Shown piece after piece: positions 26,031 through 34,369 of a DNA stretch of 64,000 bases (its first letter is position 1; each line of letters starts with the position of its first letter). The position numbers and the translations under genes were made by a program. The notes under the pieces are model-generated. The model was not told the DNA's origin. It did not search any database and saw nothing but the letters and a program-made list of their open reading frames with translations. The DNA comes from Roseomonas populi (GTDB lineage Bacteria; Pseudomonadota; Alphaproteobacteria; Acetobacterales; Acetobacteraceae), in assembly GCF_024594815.1 (NCBI RefSeq), contig NZ_JANJOU010000008.1, forward strand, positions 124,001-188,000, in the 5' to 3' direction.

Positions 26031-27037
26031 CGCCGCACCCTCGGATCCAGCGCCGCGTAGGAGAGGTCCACCAGCAGGTTGACCAGAAGGTATGTCGCGG
26101 AGACGACGAGGGTGATTCCCATGATCGCCGGGAAGTCCAGCGCCGCCGCGGAGCGGAAGGTGTAGCGGCCGAGGCCCGGCCAGGCGAAGACCGTCTCCGT
26201 CATCACCGCGCCGGCCAGCAGGTTCGCGAAGGCCAAGCCGCCCAGTGTCACCACCGGCACGAGTGCGTTGGGCAGGGCGTGGCGCATCACGATCGCCCGT
26301 TCCTTCAGCCCCTTGGCGCGTGAGACGCGCACGTAGTCCTGCCCCAGGCTGTCCAACATCGCCGCGCGCGTCGTCCGGGTGATCAGGCCGATGGTCGCGG
26401 CCGCCAGCACGATCGAGGGCAGGACCAGGTGGGCTGCGCAGTCCCGGAAGCCCTCCCAGTCCTGCTGCAACGCCGTATCCACCAGGAACAGGCCGGTCGG
26501 ACCTTCGGGCGGGAAGGCGATCGGGTCCATGCGGCCGGGCCCCGGCGCCCATTCCAGCCCCCCGTAGAAGATCGCGAGCATGATGAAGGCGAGCCAGAAG
26601 GTGGGTGCGGAAACGCCGAGCAGCGAGATCGCGCGCGCCAGGGAATCCACCCAGCTGTCCCGCCACACCGCCGCCGCGATGCCCAGCGGGACGCCCACGG
26701 CCAGCGTGAGCAGGAAGGAGACCGTCGCCAGTTCCAGCGTGGCCGGGGCGTACTGGGCAATATCCTCCAGCACCGGCCGCCGCGTTGCGATGGAGATGCC
26801 GAGATCGCCGTGGGCCAGCCCGTTCAGGAAGATCCCGTAGCGTTCCCACAGGGGCAGGTCGAGGCCCCATCGGGCCCGCCATTCCGCGACGGTGACGGGA
26901 TTGCTCGCCAGGATGTCGCCCAGCTGTGCCAGCACCGGATCGCCGGGCACCAGCGCGGAGATGAGGAACACGACCAGGCTTGCCAGCAGTGCCATGACGG
27001 CGGCCGCAAGCAGTCGCGTCGCGATGTAACGCGGCAC
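26027..27037 (-). CDS. ABC importer permease, DppB type
   Basis: 336 aa from the GTG at 27037, which follows AAGGAGG by 9 nt; a GTG nine codons earlier would overlap that ribosome site. N-terminal TM (YIATRLLAAAVMALLASLVVF), then LVPGDPVLAQLG, periplasmic loop, and five further TM helices with the EAA motif YVRVSRAKGLKERAIVMRHALPN. First gene of the leftward permease-permease-ATPase-CoA-transferase unit. Its start is 71 bp from the divergent crotonase gene, so the two units share a promoter region (27038-27108). Confidence 0.92.
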   Translation of the reverse strand: MPRYIATRLLAAAVMALLASLVVFLISALVPGDPVLAQLGDILASNPVTVAEWRARWGLDLPLWERYGIFLNGLAHGDLGISIATRRPVLEDIAQYAPATLELATVSFLLTLAVGVPLGIAAAVWRDSWVDSLARAISLLGVSAPTFWLAFIMLAIFYGGLEWAPGPGRMDPIAFPPEGPTGLFLVDTALQQDWEGFRDCAAHLVLPSIVLAAATIGLITRTTRAAMLDSLGQDYVRVSRAKGLKERAIVMRHALPNALVPVVTLGGLAFANLLAGAVMTETVFAWPGLGRYTFRSAAALDFPAIMGITLVVSATYLLVNLLVDLSYAALDPRVRR

Positions 27038-27108
27038 GCGGACATTCCTCCTTGTTGCGCTCACTCTGCGCCTGCTGGACAGATACGATCAAGACAGGAG
27101 GAATCGCC

Positions 27109-27876
27109 ATGGATGGTGACGTGCGCTTGACGATCGAGGACGGGGTGGCCGAGCTGGTGCTGGACCGCCCCGCCAAGCACAACGCGGTCACGCCGGCGAT
27201 GGCCAGGCGCCTGCTGGACCATGCCCGCGCCCTGGACGCGGATGACGCGGTCCGGGCCGTCCTGGTCCGGGGCGAGGGAGAGCGCGCCTTCTGCGCGGGC
27301 AGCGACCTCAACGCGCTGGCCGCCTATCCCTCGGCCTGGCACTTCCGCAACCGCGTGGAGTACGCCACCGCAATCCGCAACATCCGTAAGCCCGTGGTGG
27401 CGGCCTTGCAGGGCTGGACCCTGGGGGGTGGCGCGGAAACCGCCCTTTCCGCCGATCTGCGCGTGGCCTCGGAAACTATGCGCTTCGGCTTTCCCGAGGT
27501 GCAGCGGGGTTGGGTGGGCGGCGGCGGCGCCTCGCAGCTCCTGCCTCGGCTAATCGGCCAGGGCCAGGCGGCGCGCCTGCTGATGCTCGGCGATCCGATC
27601 GAGGCCGCCGAGGCCCTGCGCCTTGGGATCGTCGAGGAGGTGGTTCCGCAATCCGCGCTGCTGGATCGTGCGAGGGAGATCGCCCGCAAACTCGCCGCCC
27701 TGTCGCCGGTCGCGGTGCAATCGGTGAAGGCGGCGATGCGGATGGCGCTGGAAGCCCCGCTTTCCGCAGGCTTGACCTATGAGAACGAGATGAACGTGCT
27801 CTGCTTCTCGGCCGGGGACCACCTGGAGGGCATCCGCGCCTTCAACGAGAAGCGCCCGGCGGAGTTCGCCCGATGA
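27109..27876 (+). CDS. Enoyl-CoA hydratase/isomerase (crotonase) family protein
   Basis: 255 aa; ATG at 27109 preceded by CAGGAGG. Crotonase signatures: FCAGSDLNAL (first oxyanion-hole strand), LQGWTLGGGAETALSADLRVA (second oxyanion glycine) and FGFPEVQRGWVGGGGASQLLPRL carrying a candidate catalytic Glu. It could be a hydratase, isomerase or C-C lyase acting on an acyl-CoA; the family does not allow a finer call. It overlaps the following hydroxyacid dehydrogenase by ATGA, and is divergent from the ABC importer. Confidence 0.9.
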   Translation: MDGDVRLTIEDGVAELVLDRPAKHNAVTPAMARRLLDHARALDADDAVRAVLVRGEGERAFCAGSDLNALAAYPSAWHFRNRVEYATAIRNIRKPVVAALQGWTLGGGAETALSADLRVASETMRFGFPEVQRGWVGGGGASQLLPRLIGQGQAARLLMLGDPIEAAEALRLGIVEEVVPQSALLDRAREIARKLAALSPVAVQSVKAAMRMALEAPLSAGLTYENEMNVLCFSAGDHLEGIRAFNEKRPAEFAR

Positions 27877-28859
27877 AGGTCTTCCTCTCCCACTCCACCG
27901 CGACATTCCCCGGATATTTCGGAGAGCGTGCCCTTGCTGCGCTGAAGGAGCACGCGGAGGTTGTCCGCAACATGACGGACCGCGAGTTGCGGGATGGCGA
28001 GCTGGCCCAGGCCGCTGCCGGATGCCAGGCCATCATCGCCTATCGCGGAAGCCCGGGCACCGCCGCCACCTTTGCTGCATCGCCGGATCTCGTCGCCTTC
28101 CTGCGCTGCGCCGTGGACATCAGCACGATCGACGTGCCCGGCGCTTCGGCTCATGGCATCCTCGTCACCCGTGCCACGCCCGGCTTCACGGATTCCGTGG
28201 CGGAGCTGGGCATCGGGATGCTCGTGGACCTTGCGCGCGGCGTGACCCGGGCCGCCAGCGCCTATCACCGCGGCGAGACCCCGGCGCCCACCGTGGGCGT
28301 GCAGCTCTCGGCCTCCACGCTGGGGCTGATCGGCTATGGCCGCATCGCCCGCCGGATGGCCATTACCGCGCGCGCCCTCGGCATGCGTGTCCTGGCCTAC
28401 GACCCCTACGCTCCTCCGGAGGATCCGGGCGTGCAGGCCGCGAGCTTCGCCGAGGCGCTGTCGGCGGACTTCGTCGTCTGCCTCGCGATCGCCTCGCCAG
28501 AGACCGAGAACCTGATGGATGGGAAGGCGTTCGCGGCGATGCGGCGTGGCACCTTCTTCATCAACCTGTCCCGCGGGGAGCTGGTGGACGAGGCAGCGCT
28601 GGAGGCGGCGCTGGATTCCGGCCACCTGGCCGGTGCCGCGATGGATGTCGGCCGCGCGCCGGATCAGATGCCCTCCCCCGGCCTCGCCCGCCGCCCGGAC
28701 GTGATCGCCACGCCCCATCTGGCGGGGCTGACGCCGGAGGCGGCGGAGCATCAGGCCATGGACACCGTGCGGCAGGTGGCGGCCCTGGCCGCAGGGCAGG
28801 TGCCGGAAGGCGCCGTGAATACGGAGGCCGCGCACCGGCTGGCCCGGCTGAAACGGTAG
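27873..28859 (+). CDS. D-2-hydroxyacid dehydrogenase family protein
   Basis: 328 aa, coupled to the crotonase gene (ATGA). The NAD-binding Rossmann segment is LGLIGYGRIARRMAITARALGMRVLAYDP. The catalytic Arg is in FINLSRGELVDEAALEAAL and the catalytic His in VIATPHLAG. The usual D-V-F-x-x-E-P segment carrying the acid is here D-V-G-R-A-P-D, so the normal Glu is not in place; an Asp is adjacent. It may reduce or oxidise an unusual 2-hydroxy acid. It is followed by a C12 tract and the convergent ABC receptor gene. Confidence 0.88.
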   Translation: MKVFLSHSTATFPGYFGERALAALKEHAEVVRNMTDRELRDGELAQAAAGCQAIIAYRGSPGTAATFAASPDLVAFLRCAVDISTIDVPGASAHGILVTRATPGFTDSVAELGIGMLVDLARGVTRAASAYHRGETPAPTVGVQLSASTLGLIGYGRIARRMAITARALGMRVLAYDPYAPPEDPGVQAASFAEALSADFVVCLAIASPETENLMDGKAFAAMRRGTFFINLSRGELVDEAALEAALDSGHLAGAAMDVGRAPDQMPSPGLARRPDVIATPHLAGLTPEAAEHQAMDTVRQVAALAAGQVPEGAVNTEAAHRLARLKR

Positions 28860-28876
28860 ATGCGGCGGGGAGGCGT

Positions 28877-28888
28877 CCCCCCCCCCCC
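28877..28888. repeat. Homopolymer run of 12 C
   Basis: An uninterrupted run of twelve C in the 43-bp convergent spacer between the D-2-hydroxyacid dehydrogenase and the ABC receptor gene. Such tracts are unstable in replication and are also a common assembly-error site. Here it lies outside both coding regions, so length change would not shift a frame. Confidence 0.9.
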
Positions 28889-28902
28889 GCTCCGCTCCGC
28901 TT

Positions 28903-30516
28903 TCAGGCCAGCGTCACCTTCCCCGTGTCGAGCTGCCAGCCCGCGGCGGTGAGGGGGAAGTTCTTCACCGTGTTCCGGACCGCGATCTGGTAGATCGGCT
29001 GGAACAGGACGAAGTGGTTCGCCTGGTCCACCGCCCGGCGCTGCCACTCCACCCAGAGACTGGCGGCTCTCGCCAGGTCCTGCTCCTCGGCGGCGCGCTT
29101 GGTCAGGGCCGTCATGTCGGCCGGCACCTCCCAGCCGACGCGCTTCGCCACCCGCTCCACGATGGCGCTGGCCCAGAGGTCGTTGGAGACGGCGGGCGGG
29201 TTCCAGAAGGTCAGCAGCCCGCCGGCCATGCGGCCCTGGGTATAGACGGTGCGCAGGTTCACCTGATCCATCGGGTTCAGCCGCACCCGTATCCCCACCC
29301 GCGCCAGGTCCGATTGCAGCTTCTGCCCGAGCACTTGGTAGGAGATGCCGGCCACGGCGGCCTGGCCGTAGGCGATCTCCATCTCGAACCCCTCGGCCAG
29401 CCCGGCGGATTGCAGGAGCTGCCTCGCCTTGTCCAGGTCCTGGTGGAACCCGACCTGGCGCGCTACCGCCTCCGTGCTGCCATTGACGCCGATTGGCAGG
29501 AAGTGCGCGGCGCGCAAGGCTGCGCCGCCGAGCAGGTTGTTGAGGATGCCATCATAGTCGATGGCGTGGCCGATCGCGTGCCGCACCTCCTTCCTGGCCA
29601 GTGCAGGGTTCGCGGCCGGGTTCTGCGTCACGGCCATGTAGACGTGGTCCAGGCTTGGCAGCCGGTCCACGCGAAGATTCGGGTCGCCCCGCAGCGTCGC
29701 GATCTGCTCGGGGATCAGGTTGAAGGCGGCGTGCACGTCGCCGCGCCGCACCGCGAGAAGCTGCGCCGCGCTGTCCGAGAGGTGGCGGATCACCACGCGC
29801 TCGAAGGCGGGCGCGCCGCGCCAGTGGTTCGGGTTGCGCTGCAGCAGGATCTGCCCGTTGCGTTCCCAGCGCACCAGCCGATAGGGCCCGGTGCCCGCGG
29901 AATTGCTGTTCAGCCAGTCCGTCGCCTTGTCCTGGTCCTTCGCCTCCACGCCCTGCACGCCGCCGTGCTGCAGCAGCACCGCCTTTTCCAGGATCGCGCA
30001 GCCCGGGTTGCACAGGATGGAGAGGATTGGCGCATTGGGCGAGTTCATGATGAAATCGACGGTGCCGGCGTCCACCACCTCCACCCGGTCCACCGCCTTG
30101 ATGTACTGCTGCGTCTGATCCTTCATGTTGATCAGCCGGTCGAAGGTGAACTTCACGTCCTCCGCCGTCATGGTCACGCCGGAGACGAACTTCACGCCCT
30201 GGCGCAGCGTGAAGCGCCACCCGTCGCCGCCCGGCCGCCGCTCCCACTTCGTGGCCAGCGAGGGCTTCGGGTTCACAAGGTCGTCCGGCTCCAGCGTCAT
30301 CAGGCTGTCGTAGCAGGCGGCCAGGGTCAGGGGCGGCGTGTACTGGGCCTGCCGGACCGGATCCAGGGTGATCGTGTCGCTGATGTCGATGCCGAGCACC
30401 AGCGTGTCGCGCCGCGACTGCGCCAGCGCCCGCCCGCCAGGCAGGAGAGGAAGCAGTGCCGCGGAGGCACCGAGCAGCCGCGCGAGATCGCGCCGGGAGA
30501 GGGACATCACGGTCAT
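28903..30516 (-). CDS. ABC importer substrate-binding protein, family 5 (DppA/OppA type)
   Basis: 537 aa from the ATG at 30516 with GAGGA upstream. Twin-Arg-like signal peptide (LSRRDLARLLGASAALLPLL...ALA). Family 5 landmarks: LVLGIDISDTITLDPVRQAQYT, the ATKWERRPGGDGWRFTLRQGVKF block, TAEDVKFTFDRL, GTGPYRLVRWERNGQILL and HWRGAPAF. Soluble periplasmic receptor, almost certainly the partner of the DppBC/DppDF importer at 23092-27037. It is separated from it by two rightward genes and so must have its own promoter in 30517-30894. Confidence 0.92.
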   Translation of the reverse strand: MTVMSLSRRDLARLLGASAALLPLLPGGRALAQSRRDTLVLGIDISDTITLDPVRQAQYTPPLTLAACYDSLMTLEPDDLVNPKPSLATKWERRPGGDGWRFTLRQGVKFVSGVTMTAEDVKFTFDRLINMKDQTQQYIKAVDRVEVVDAGTVDFIMNSPNAPILSILCNPGCAILEKAVLLQHGGVQGVEAKDQDKATDWLNSNSAGTGPYRLVRWERNGQILLQRNPNHWRGAPAFERVVIRHLSDSAAQLLAVRRGDVHAAFNLIPEQIATLRGDPNLRVDRLPSLDHVYMAVTQNPAANPALARKEVRHAIGHAIDYDGILNNLLGGAALRAAHFLPIGVNGSTEAVARQVGFHQDLDKARQLLQSAGLAEGFEMEIAYGQAAVAGISYQVLGQKLQSDLARVGIRVRLNPMDQVNLRTVYTQGRMAGGLLTFWNPPAVSNDLWASAIVERVAKRVGWEVPADMTALTKRAAEEQDLARAASLWVEWQRRAVDQANHFVLFQPIYQIAVRNTVKNFPLTAAGWQLDTGKVTLA

Positions 30517-30649
30517 GGACAATTCCTCAGGGGCGTCCGACAGTTCCGCCGGATCGTTGTGGGCGCGGGACGAACCCGCGCACGGAAACGATAGGTTGCG
30601 GCCGCCGCGCCTGGGAAGCGGAAAGGCAGCACCAGGGGGAGCGAGGACG

Positions 30650-30898
30650 ATGTCCACCGGCGGAGGCCTCGCAGGCCCCGGCATGGCCGCTGCGCCGCAA
30701 GCGCCGGTCCTGCGCGGCCCCCTGCGCGGCCCCCTGCGCGGCCCCCTGCGCGATCCGGAGCGGACCGGGCGGGTCCGGATCACCGGCGGGCAGGGCCCTA
30801 TCGAGGCTGGCCGCAAGCCCTCCGGCAGCGGCCGCGTTGCCCTGGCGGTGCAGCGCCGGGTCCAGTCGCCGCTGGCCGACCCGGACCGCCGCGCGTGA
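30650..30898 (+). CDS. Possible 82-aa low-complexity leader ORF
   Basis: An ATG at 30650 with GAGGA a few bases before opens an 82-codon frame whose TGA overlaps the GTG start of the AroE-like gene (GTGA). The product is Gly/Pro/Arg-rich and contains the LRGP repeat encoded by the 12-bp tandem repeat. It matches no family known to me. Chance overlap is common in this GC-rich DNA, so it may be non-coding 5' sequence. It fills most of the 378-bp gap 30517-30894, which otherwise holds only the divergent promoters. Confidence 0.22.
   Translation: MSTGGGLAGPGMAAAPQAPVLRGPLRGPLRGPLRDPERTGRVRITGGQGPIEAGRKPSGSGRVALAVQRRVQSPLADPDRRA
30711..30752. repeat. 12-bp tandem repeat, 3.5 copies
   Basis: Three perfect head-to-tail copies of TGCGCGGCCCCC (30711-30722, 30723-30734, 30735-30746) and a partial fourth, TGCGCG (30747-30752). 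The unit is a multiple of three. It lies upstream of the AroE-like gene. It is a likely slippage locus. Confidence 0.9.
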
Positions 30899-31698
30899 CG
30901 ATCACCGGCCGAACCCGCCTGATGGCGATCGTCGGGGATCCCGTGGCGCCGCTCCGCTCCCCGGCCCTGTTCAACCAGGCCTTCGCACGGCTCGGCATGG
31001 ACGTGGCCTTCATCGCCTTCGAGGTGTCGGCAGGCGAACTGCCCGCCGCCTGGGCCGGACTGACCCGCCTGCGGAACCTGGACGGGCTCGTGATCACCAT
31101 GCCGCACAAGGAAGCAGTGATCCCCCTGCTGGATGCCCTCGGTCCCACAGCCCGGCGCACCGGCACGGTTAACACCGTCCGCCGCCGCCCTGAGGGCGGC
31201 TGGGAGGGCGAGATGTTCGATGGCGAGGGCTTTCGCGAGGGGCTGGAGCGCGCCGGCCACGCCGTGCGCGGCGCCGCGATCCTGCAAGTGGGCTGCGGCG
31301 CCGCCGGCCGCGCGATCGCCCATGCCCTGGCCCGCGCCGGCGCAGCGCGGCTGGTGCTGCACGACGCTTCCCCGGGCCGCGCGGCGGCGCTCGCCCAGGC
31401 GCTCTCGGAGACCTATCCCGGCATTTCCGCCGCCGAAGGCGCGGTAGACAGTGCGGGCCACGACATCATCCTGAACGCAACTCCTCTCGGGCTCAGGGAG
31501 GGCGATCCCCTTCCCTTCGACACCTCCCGCCTGCGCCCGCCGCAGGTAGTGGCCGATGTCATCCCCCATCCCGAGGTGACGCCGCTGATCGCCGCCGCGC
31601 GCGCCGCCGGCTGTGCCACCGTCACCGGGCGGTCCATGCATGAGGGCCAGGCGCGGCTCGCCGCCGCCTATCTGGGCATTGCGGGCTGGGAGGGCTGA
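30895..31698 (+). CDS. Shikimate/quinate dehydrogenase-like protein (AroE family)
   Basis: 267 aa, GTG start. AroE fold: VGDPVAPLRSPALFNQAF, VITMPHKEAVIPLLDALG with the catalytic Lys, TGTVNTV, FDGEGFREGL with the catalytic Asp, and the Rossmann glycine loop LQVGCGAAGRAIAHALARAGA. The usual H-S-x-S-P substrate motif is P-L-R-S-P, so one of the two Ser residues that bind shikimate is lost. The H-N after it is F-N. It is probably a catabolic paralogue acting on a related cyclic hydroxy acid. It stands convergent to the MaoC/SDR/acyl-CoA dehydrogenase operon, 7 bp apart. Confidence 0.85.
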   Translation: MTITGRTRLMAIVGDPVAPLRSPALFNQAFARLGMDVAFIAFEVSAGELPAAWAGLTRLRNLDGLVITMPHKEAVIPLLDALGPTARRTGTVNTVRRRPEGGWEGEMFDGEGFREGLERAGHAVRGAAILQVGCGAAGRAIAHALARAGAARLVLHDASPGRAAALAQALSETYPGISAAEGAVDSAGHDIILNATPLGLREGDPLPFDTSRLRPPQVVADVIPHPEVTPLIAAARAAGCATVTGRSMHEGQARLAAAYLGIAGWEG

Positions 31699-31705
31699 CG
31701 GGGGC

Positions 31706-32155
31706 TCAACCGGGCCGGCGATGCACCATCATGTCGTTCTCGCCGCGCTGCACCGTCTCCCCGCGCTGGTTGCGCAGGTCGAGATCCAGCGTGACGATCC
31801 CGCGTTCGGGCCGCTTCGTCTCCCGCCGGGCCGTCACCCGGATGGTGGCGCTGATCCGGTCCCCCGGCAGGATCGGGCCGGTGAAGCTCCAGCGCCAACC
31901 CAAGGAAACGATCGCCGCCAGTTGCACGGAGGACCGGTTCTTCAACCCATCCGCCAGCGCCAGGCCCAGAAGCCCGTGCGCCACCTTCGTCGGGTAGCCG
32001 AGCGACCGGGCATAATCGTCGTCGACATGCAGGTCGTAGAAGTCGCCCGTCAGCCCGGCAAAAGCGAGGACATGCGCCTCCGTCACCGTGATGCCCGGCG
32101 TCTCCCAGTTCAGCCCCTCCGGGATCTCCTCGTAATGCAGGCGGTGGTCCGGCAT
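31706..32155 (-). CDS. MaoC-family (R)-specific enoyl-CoA hydratase/dehydratase
   Basis: 149 aa hot-dog fold protein. The hydratase motif is FAGLTGDFYDLHVDDDYA (Asp and His of the active site five residues apart), followed by VAHGLLGLALADGL and a C-terminal strand pair ending DMMVHRRPG. It hydrates trans-enoyl-CoA or dehydrates 3-hydroxyacyl-CoA. Last gene of the leftward operon acyl-CoA dehydrogenase, SDR, MaoC (1-nt stop/start overlap with the SDR), which together would give dehydrogenation, hydration and 3-hydroxy oxidation of an acyl-CoA. Confidence 0.88.
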   Translation of the reverse strand: MPDHRLHYEEIPEGLNWETPGITVTEAHVLAFAGLTGDFYDLHVDDDYARSLGYPTKVAHGLLGLALADGLKNRSSVQLAAIVSLGWRWSFTGPILPGDRISATIRVTARRETKRPERGIVTLDLDLRNQRGETVQRGENDMMVHRRPG

Positions 32156-32925
32156 TACAGCCGCCCCAGATGCAGGCCGCCATCCACGTGGAAGGCGTCG
32201 CCCGTCGTGAAAGGCAGGTCGCCTGCCACCAGAAGAGCAATGGTGCGGCCCACATCCTCGGCCTCACCCCAACGGCGAATGGGGGAGAGGCCGGCCGCGA
32301 TCCGCGCTTCGTAGGCGGCGGCGACGGGCGCCGTCATGTCGGTCCGGATCACCCCGGGCCGGATCTCGTGCACCGCGATCCCTTCCTCCGCGAGGCGTAG
32401 TGCGAAGACGCGCGCCACCATCGAGGCCGCCGCCTTGGAGGCTGCGTACTCGCCCCGCTCCGGGGAGGCGAGGGTCGCATTGGCCGAGGAAACGAAGACG
32501 ATGCTGCGCGCTCCCCGCACCGGCGCGCCCTCCGACAACATCCGCCGCGCCACGCCCTGCGCCAGGAAGAACCCGGCCCGCACGTTCACGCCGAAGGCAC
32601 GGTCCCAGGATTCCGGCGTCACCTCCAGCAGGTCGCCGCGCCGCATGGCTCCGACCCCGGCATTGTTCACCAGGCACTCCAGCCCGCCAAACGCTTCCCA
32701 GGCGGCATCCAGCAGCGCCGGATGCCCCTCCAGCGCCGCAACATCGGCCTGCCGGAAGGTGAAGCGGCCGCCGGCTGCCTCCACCGCGGCTGCTGTTTCC
32801 GCCACGCCATCATCCGACAGATCCGCGCCGAAGACGTCGAAGCCCCGGGCCGCCAGCGCCGCGCAGGTGGCCCGCCCGATGCCGCGCCGCGCGCCGGTGA
32901 CGAGGGCCGCAGGACGCGCACTCAT
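32155..32925 (-). CDS. SDR-family oxidoreductase
   Basis: 256 aa classical short-chain dehydrogenase. Cofactor motif VTGARRGIGRATCAAL, NNAGVG, catalytic Ser in IVFVSSANA and Y-x3-K in EYAASKAAASM, C-terminal PFTTGDAFHVDGG. An Asp at the end of beta-2 (VFGADLSD) suggests NAD(H) preference. It is translationally coupled to the acyl-CoA dehydrogenase (ATGA) and to MaoC, so 3-hydroxyacyl-CoA oxidation is its likely job. Confidence 0.9.
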   Translation of the reverse strand: MSARPAALVTGARRGIGRATCAALAARGFDVFGADLSDDGVAETAAAVEAAGGRFTFRQADVAALEGHPALLDAAWEAFGGLECLVNNAGVGAMRRGDLLEVTPESWDRAFGVNVRAGFFLAQGVARRMLSEGAPVRGARSIVFVSSANATLASPERGEYAASKAAASMVARVFALRLAEEGIAVHEIRPGVIRTDMTAPVAAAYEARIAAGLSPIRRWGEAEDVGRTIALLVAGDLPFTTGDAFHVDGGLHLGRL

Positions 32926-34064
32926 GCGAGAAGCGCCCGTGCCATGATCATGCGCTGCACCTGGTTCGTCCCCTCATAGATCTGCGTGATCTTCGCATCG
33001 CGGAACAGGCGCTCCACCCGCACGCCGCGGATGTACCCGCTGCCCCCATGGATCTGCACGGCATCCGCCGTGCGCGCCACGGCGGCATCGGAGGCGAAGC
33101 ACTTCGCCATGCTCGCTTCCAGCGTCGCGCGGCCGCCCGAATCCAGCACGCGGGCGGCATGATGCACCATGAGTCGGGCGGCATGCGCGTCCTTGGCCAT
33201 GTCGGCGATCATCCACTGCACTGCCTGGAAATCCGCGATGGGCTGACCGAACTGCCGCCGCTGCTTCGCATAGGCGATGCTGTCCTCCAGCGCCGCCTCA
33301 ATAATCCCGACGGCGAGGGCAGCGATGCCGATGCGCCCCTTGTCCAGCACCGACATCATCATGTGGAAGCCGCGGCCCTCCGGCCCCAGCATCGCGTCTC
33401 CCGGCAGGCGCACGCTATCGAAGTGCAGCCCCCCCACGGGCGAGGCGCGCTGGCCCATCTTGTGCTCCTTGCGGTCCCGCGCGACGCCGGGGCGGTCGAG
33501 GTCCACCAGGAAGATGGACATGCCACGATGCGCCGCGCCCGGATCCGTGCGTGCGAGGACGGCAGCGAAATCGGCCACAGGCGCATTGTGGATCCACAGC
33601 TTGGCCCCATCCAGCACCCAGCCATCCCCGTCCCGGCGCGCCGTGCTCTTCAGCCCGCCGAGGTCCGAGCCGGCCTCCGCTTCCGTCAGTGCGTAGGCGC
33701 AGCGCCGCTCCGCCCGCAGCAGGGGCCGGAGATAGAGGTCCTGCTGCGCTGGCGTGCTGTGCTGCGTGAGCAGCGTGCCCAGCAACTCCACCAGCCCTAC
33801 CTGATCGGCGACGGAGGCGTAGCCGCGCGACAGTTCCTCCATCACCAGCGCATAGGACAGGACATCGGCGCCGACACCGCCCAGCGCTTCGGGCACCGTG
33901 ATGCCGAAGAGCCCTAGCGAGGCAAGTTCAGCATAGAGTTCCGAAGGGTACCGCTCCTGTTCGTCGAGTTCGGAGGCTTGGGGGGCGATCTTGGACTCAG
34001 CGAAGCGGCGCGCGGCCGCGCGCAGCGCCAGATGCGTCTCCGACAGTTCCATGTCCGTTGTCAT
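32922..34064 (-). CDS. Acyl-CoA dehydrogenase
   Basis: 380 aa from the ATG at 34064; a second ATG at 34052 is equally possible (spacing to GGAGG is too short for the first, a little long for the second). Three-domain ACAD: N-terminal helical domain, central AYALTEAEAGSDLGG and WVLDGAKLWIHNAPVADF FAD-contact segments, and C-terminal AYAKQRRQFGQPIADFQAVQ and IHGGSGYIRGVRVERLFRDAKITQIYEG segment. The I-Y-E-G sequence holds the usual catalytic Glu of short/medium-chain enzymes. First gene of the three-gene beta-oxidation-like operon. Electron acceptor is normally ETF. Confidence 0.92.
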   Translation of the reverse strand: MTTDMELSETHLALRAAARRFAESKIAPQASELDEQERYPSELYAELASLGLFGITVPEALGGVGADVLSYALVMEELSRGYASVADQVGLVELLGTLLTQHSTPAQQDLYLRPLLRAERRCAYALTEAEAGSDLGGLKSTARRDGDGWVLDGAKLWIHNAPVADFAAVLARTDPGAAHRGMSIFLVDLDRPGVARDRKEHKMGQRASPVGGLHFDSVRLPGDAMLGPEGRGFHMMMSVLDKGRIGIAALAVGIIEAALEDSIAYAKQRRQFGQPIADFQAVQWMIADMAKDAHAARLMVHHAARVLDSGGRATLEASMAKCFASDAAVARTADAVQIHGGSGYIRGVRVERLFRDAKITQIYEGTNQVQRMIMARALLA

Positions 34065-34369
34065 GCCTCCCCGGATCGCCGGATCATGCCGGCGTCCAGA
34101 TGGCGTCCGCCATCTTGAGCCGTGCGTCCTCCCGCGCTGATCAGGTTGGGCGCCCCGTTTTGGCTGGTCAACTCCGCAACGGTCGGCTTCCAGGGGCCAG
34201 CGGATGCTGCCACCCGCGCCAAGGGCGCTCCCACCGCCGCGGCCGCGGGCGATAGGGTTGCCCGGTGACTTCGCTGTGAGATCGGAGCCGTACACTTCGG
34301 ATTAACGTTGTGCATCTAGCCTGGGCCGATAAGAAATGAGCCCCCCACCCGCCTTCCAGGTCTATTGAG
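34065..34369. other. 305-bp divergent spacer
   Basis: Lies between the acyl-CoA dehydrogenase and the small secreted protein. The right half contains a lower-GC stretch around 34295-34335 (GGATTAACGTTGTGCATCTA) that may hold the promoter of the rightward gene. No gene is visible. Confidence 0.35.

Noticed and set aside
30517-31641. Upstream extension of the ABC receptor frame
   Set aside because: It crosses the AroE-like gene in antisense. The ATG at 30516 with an SD and a signal peptide is clearly the start.
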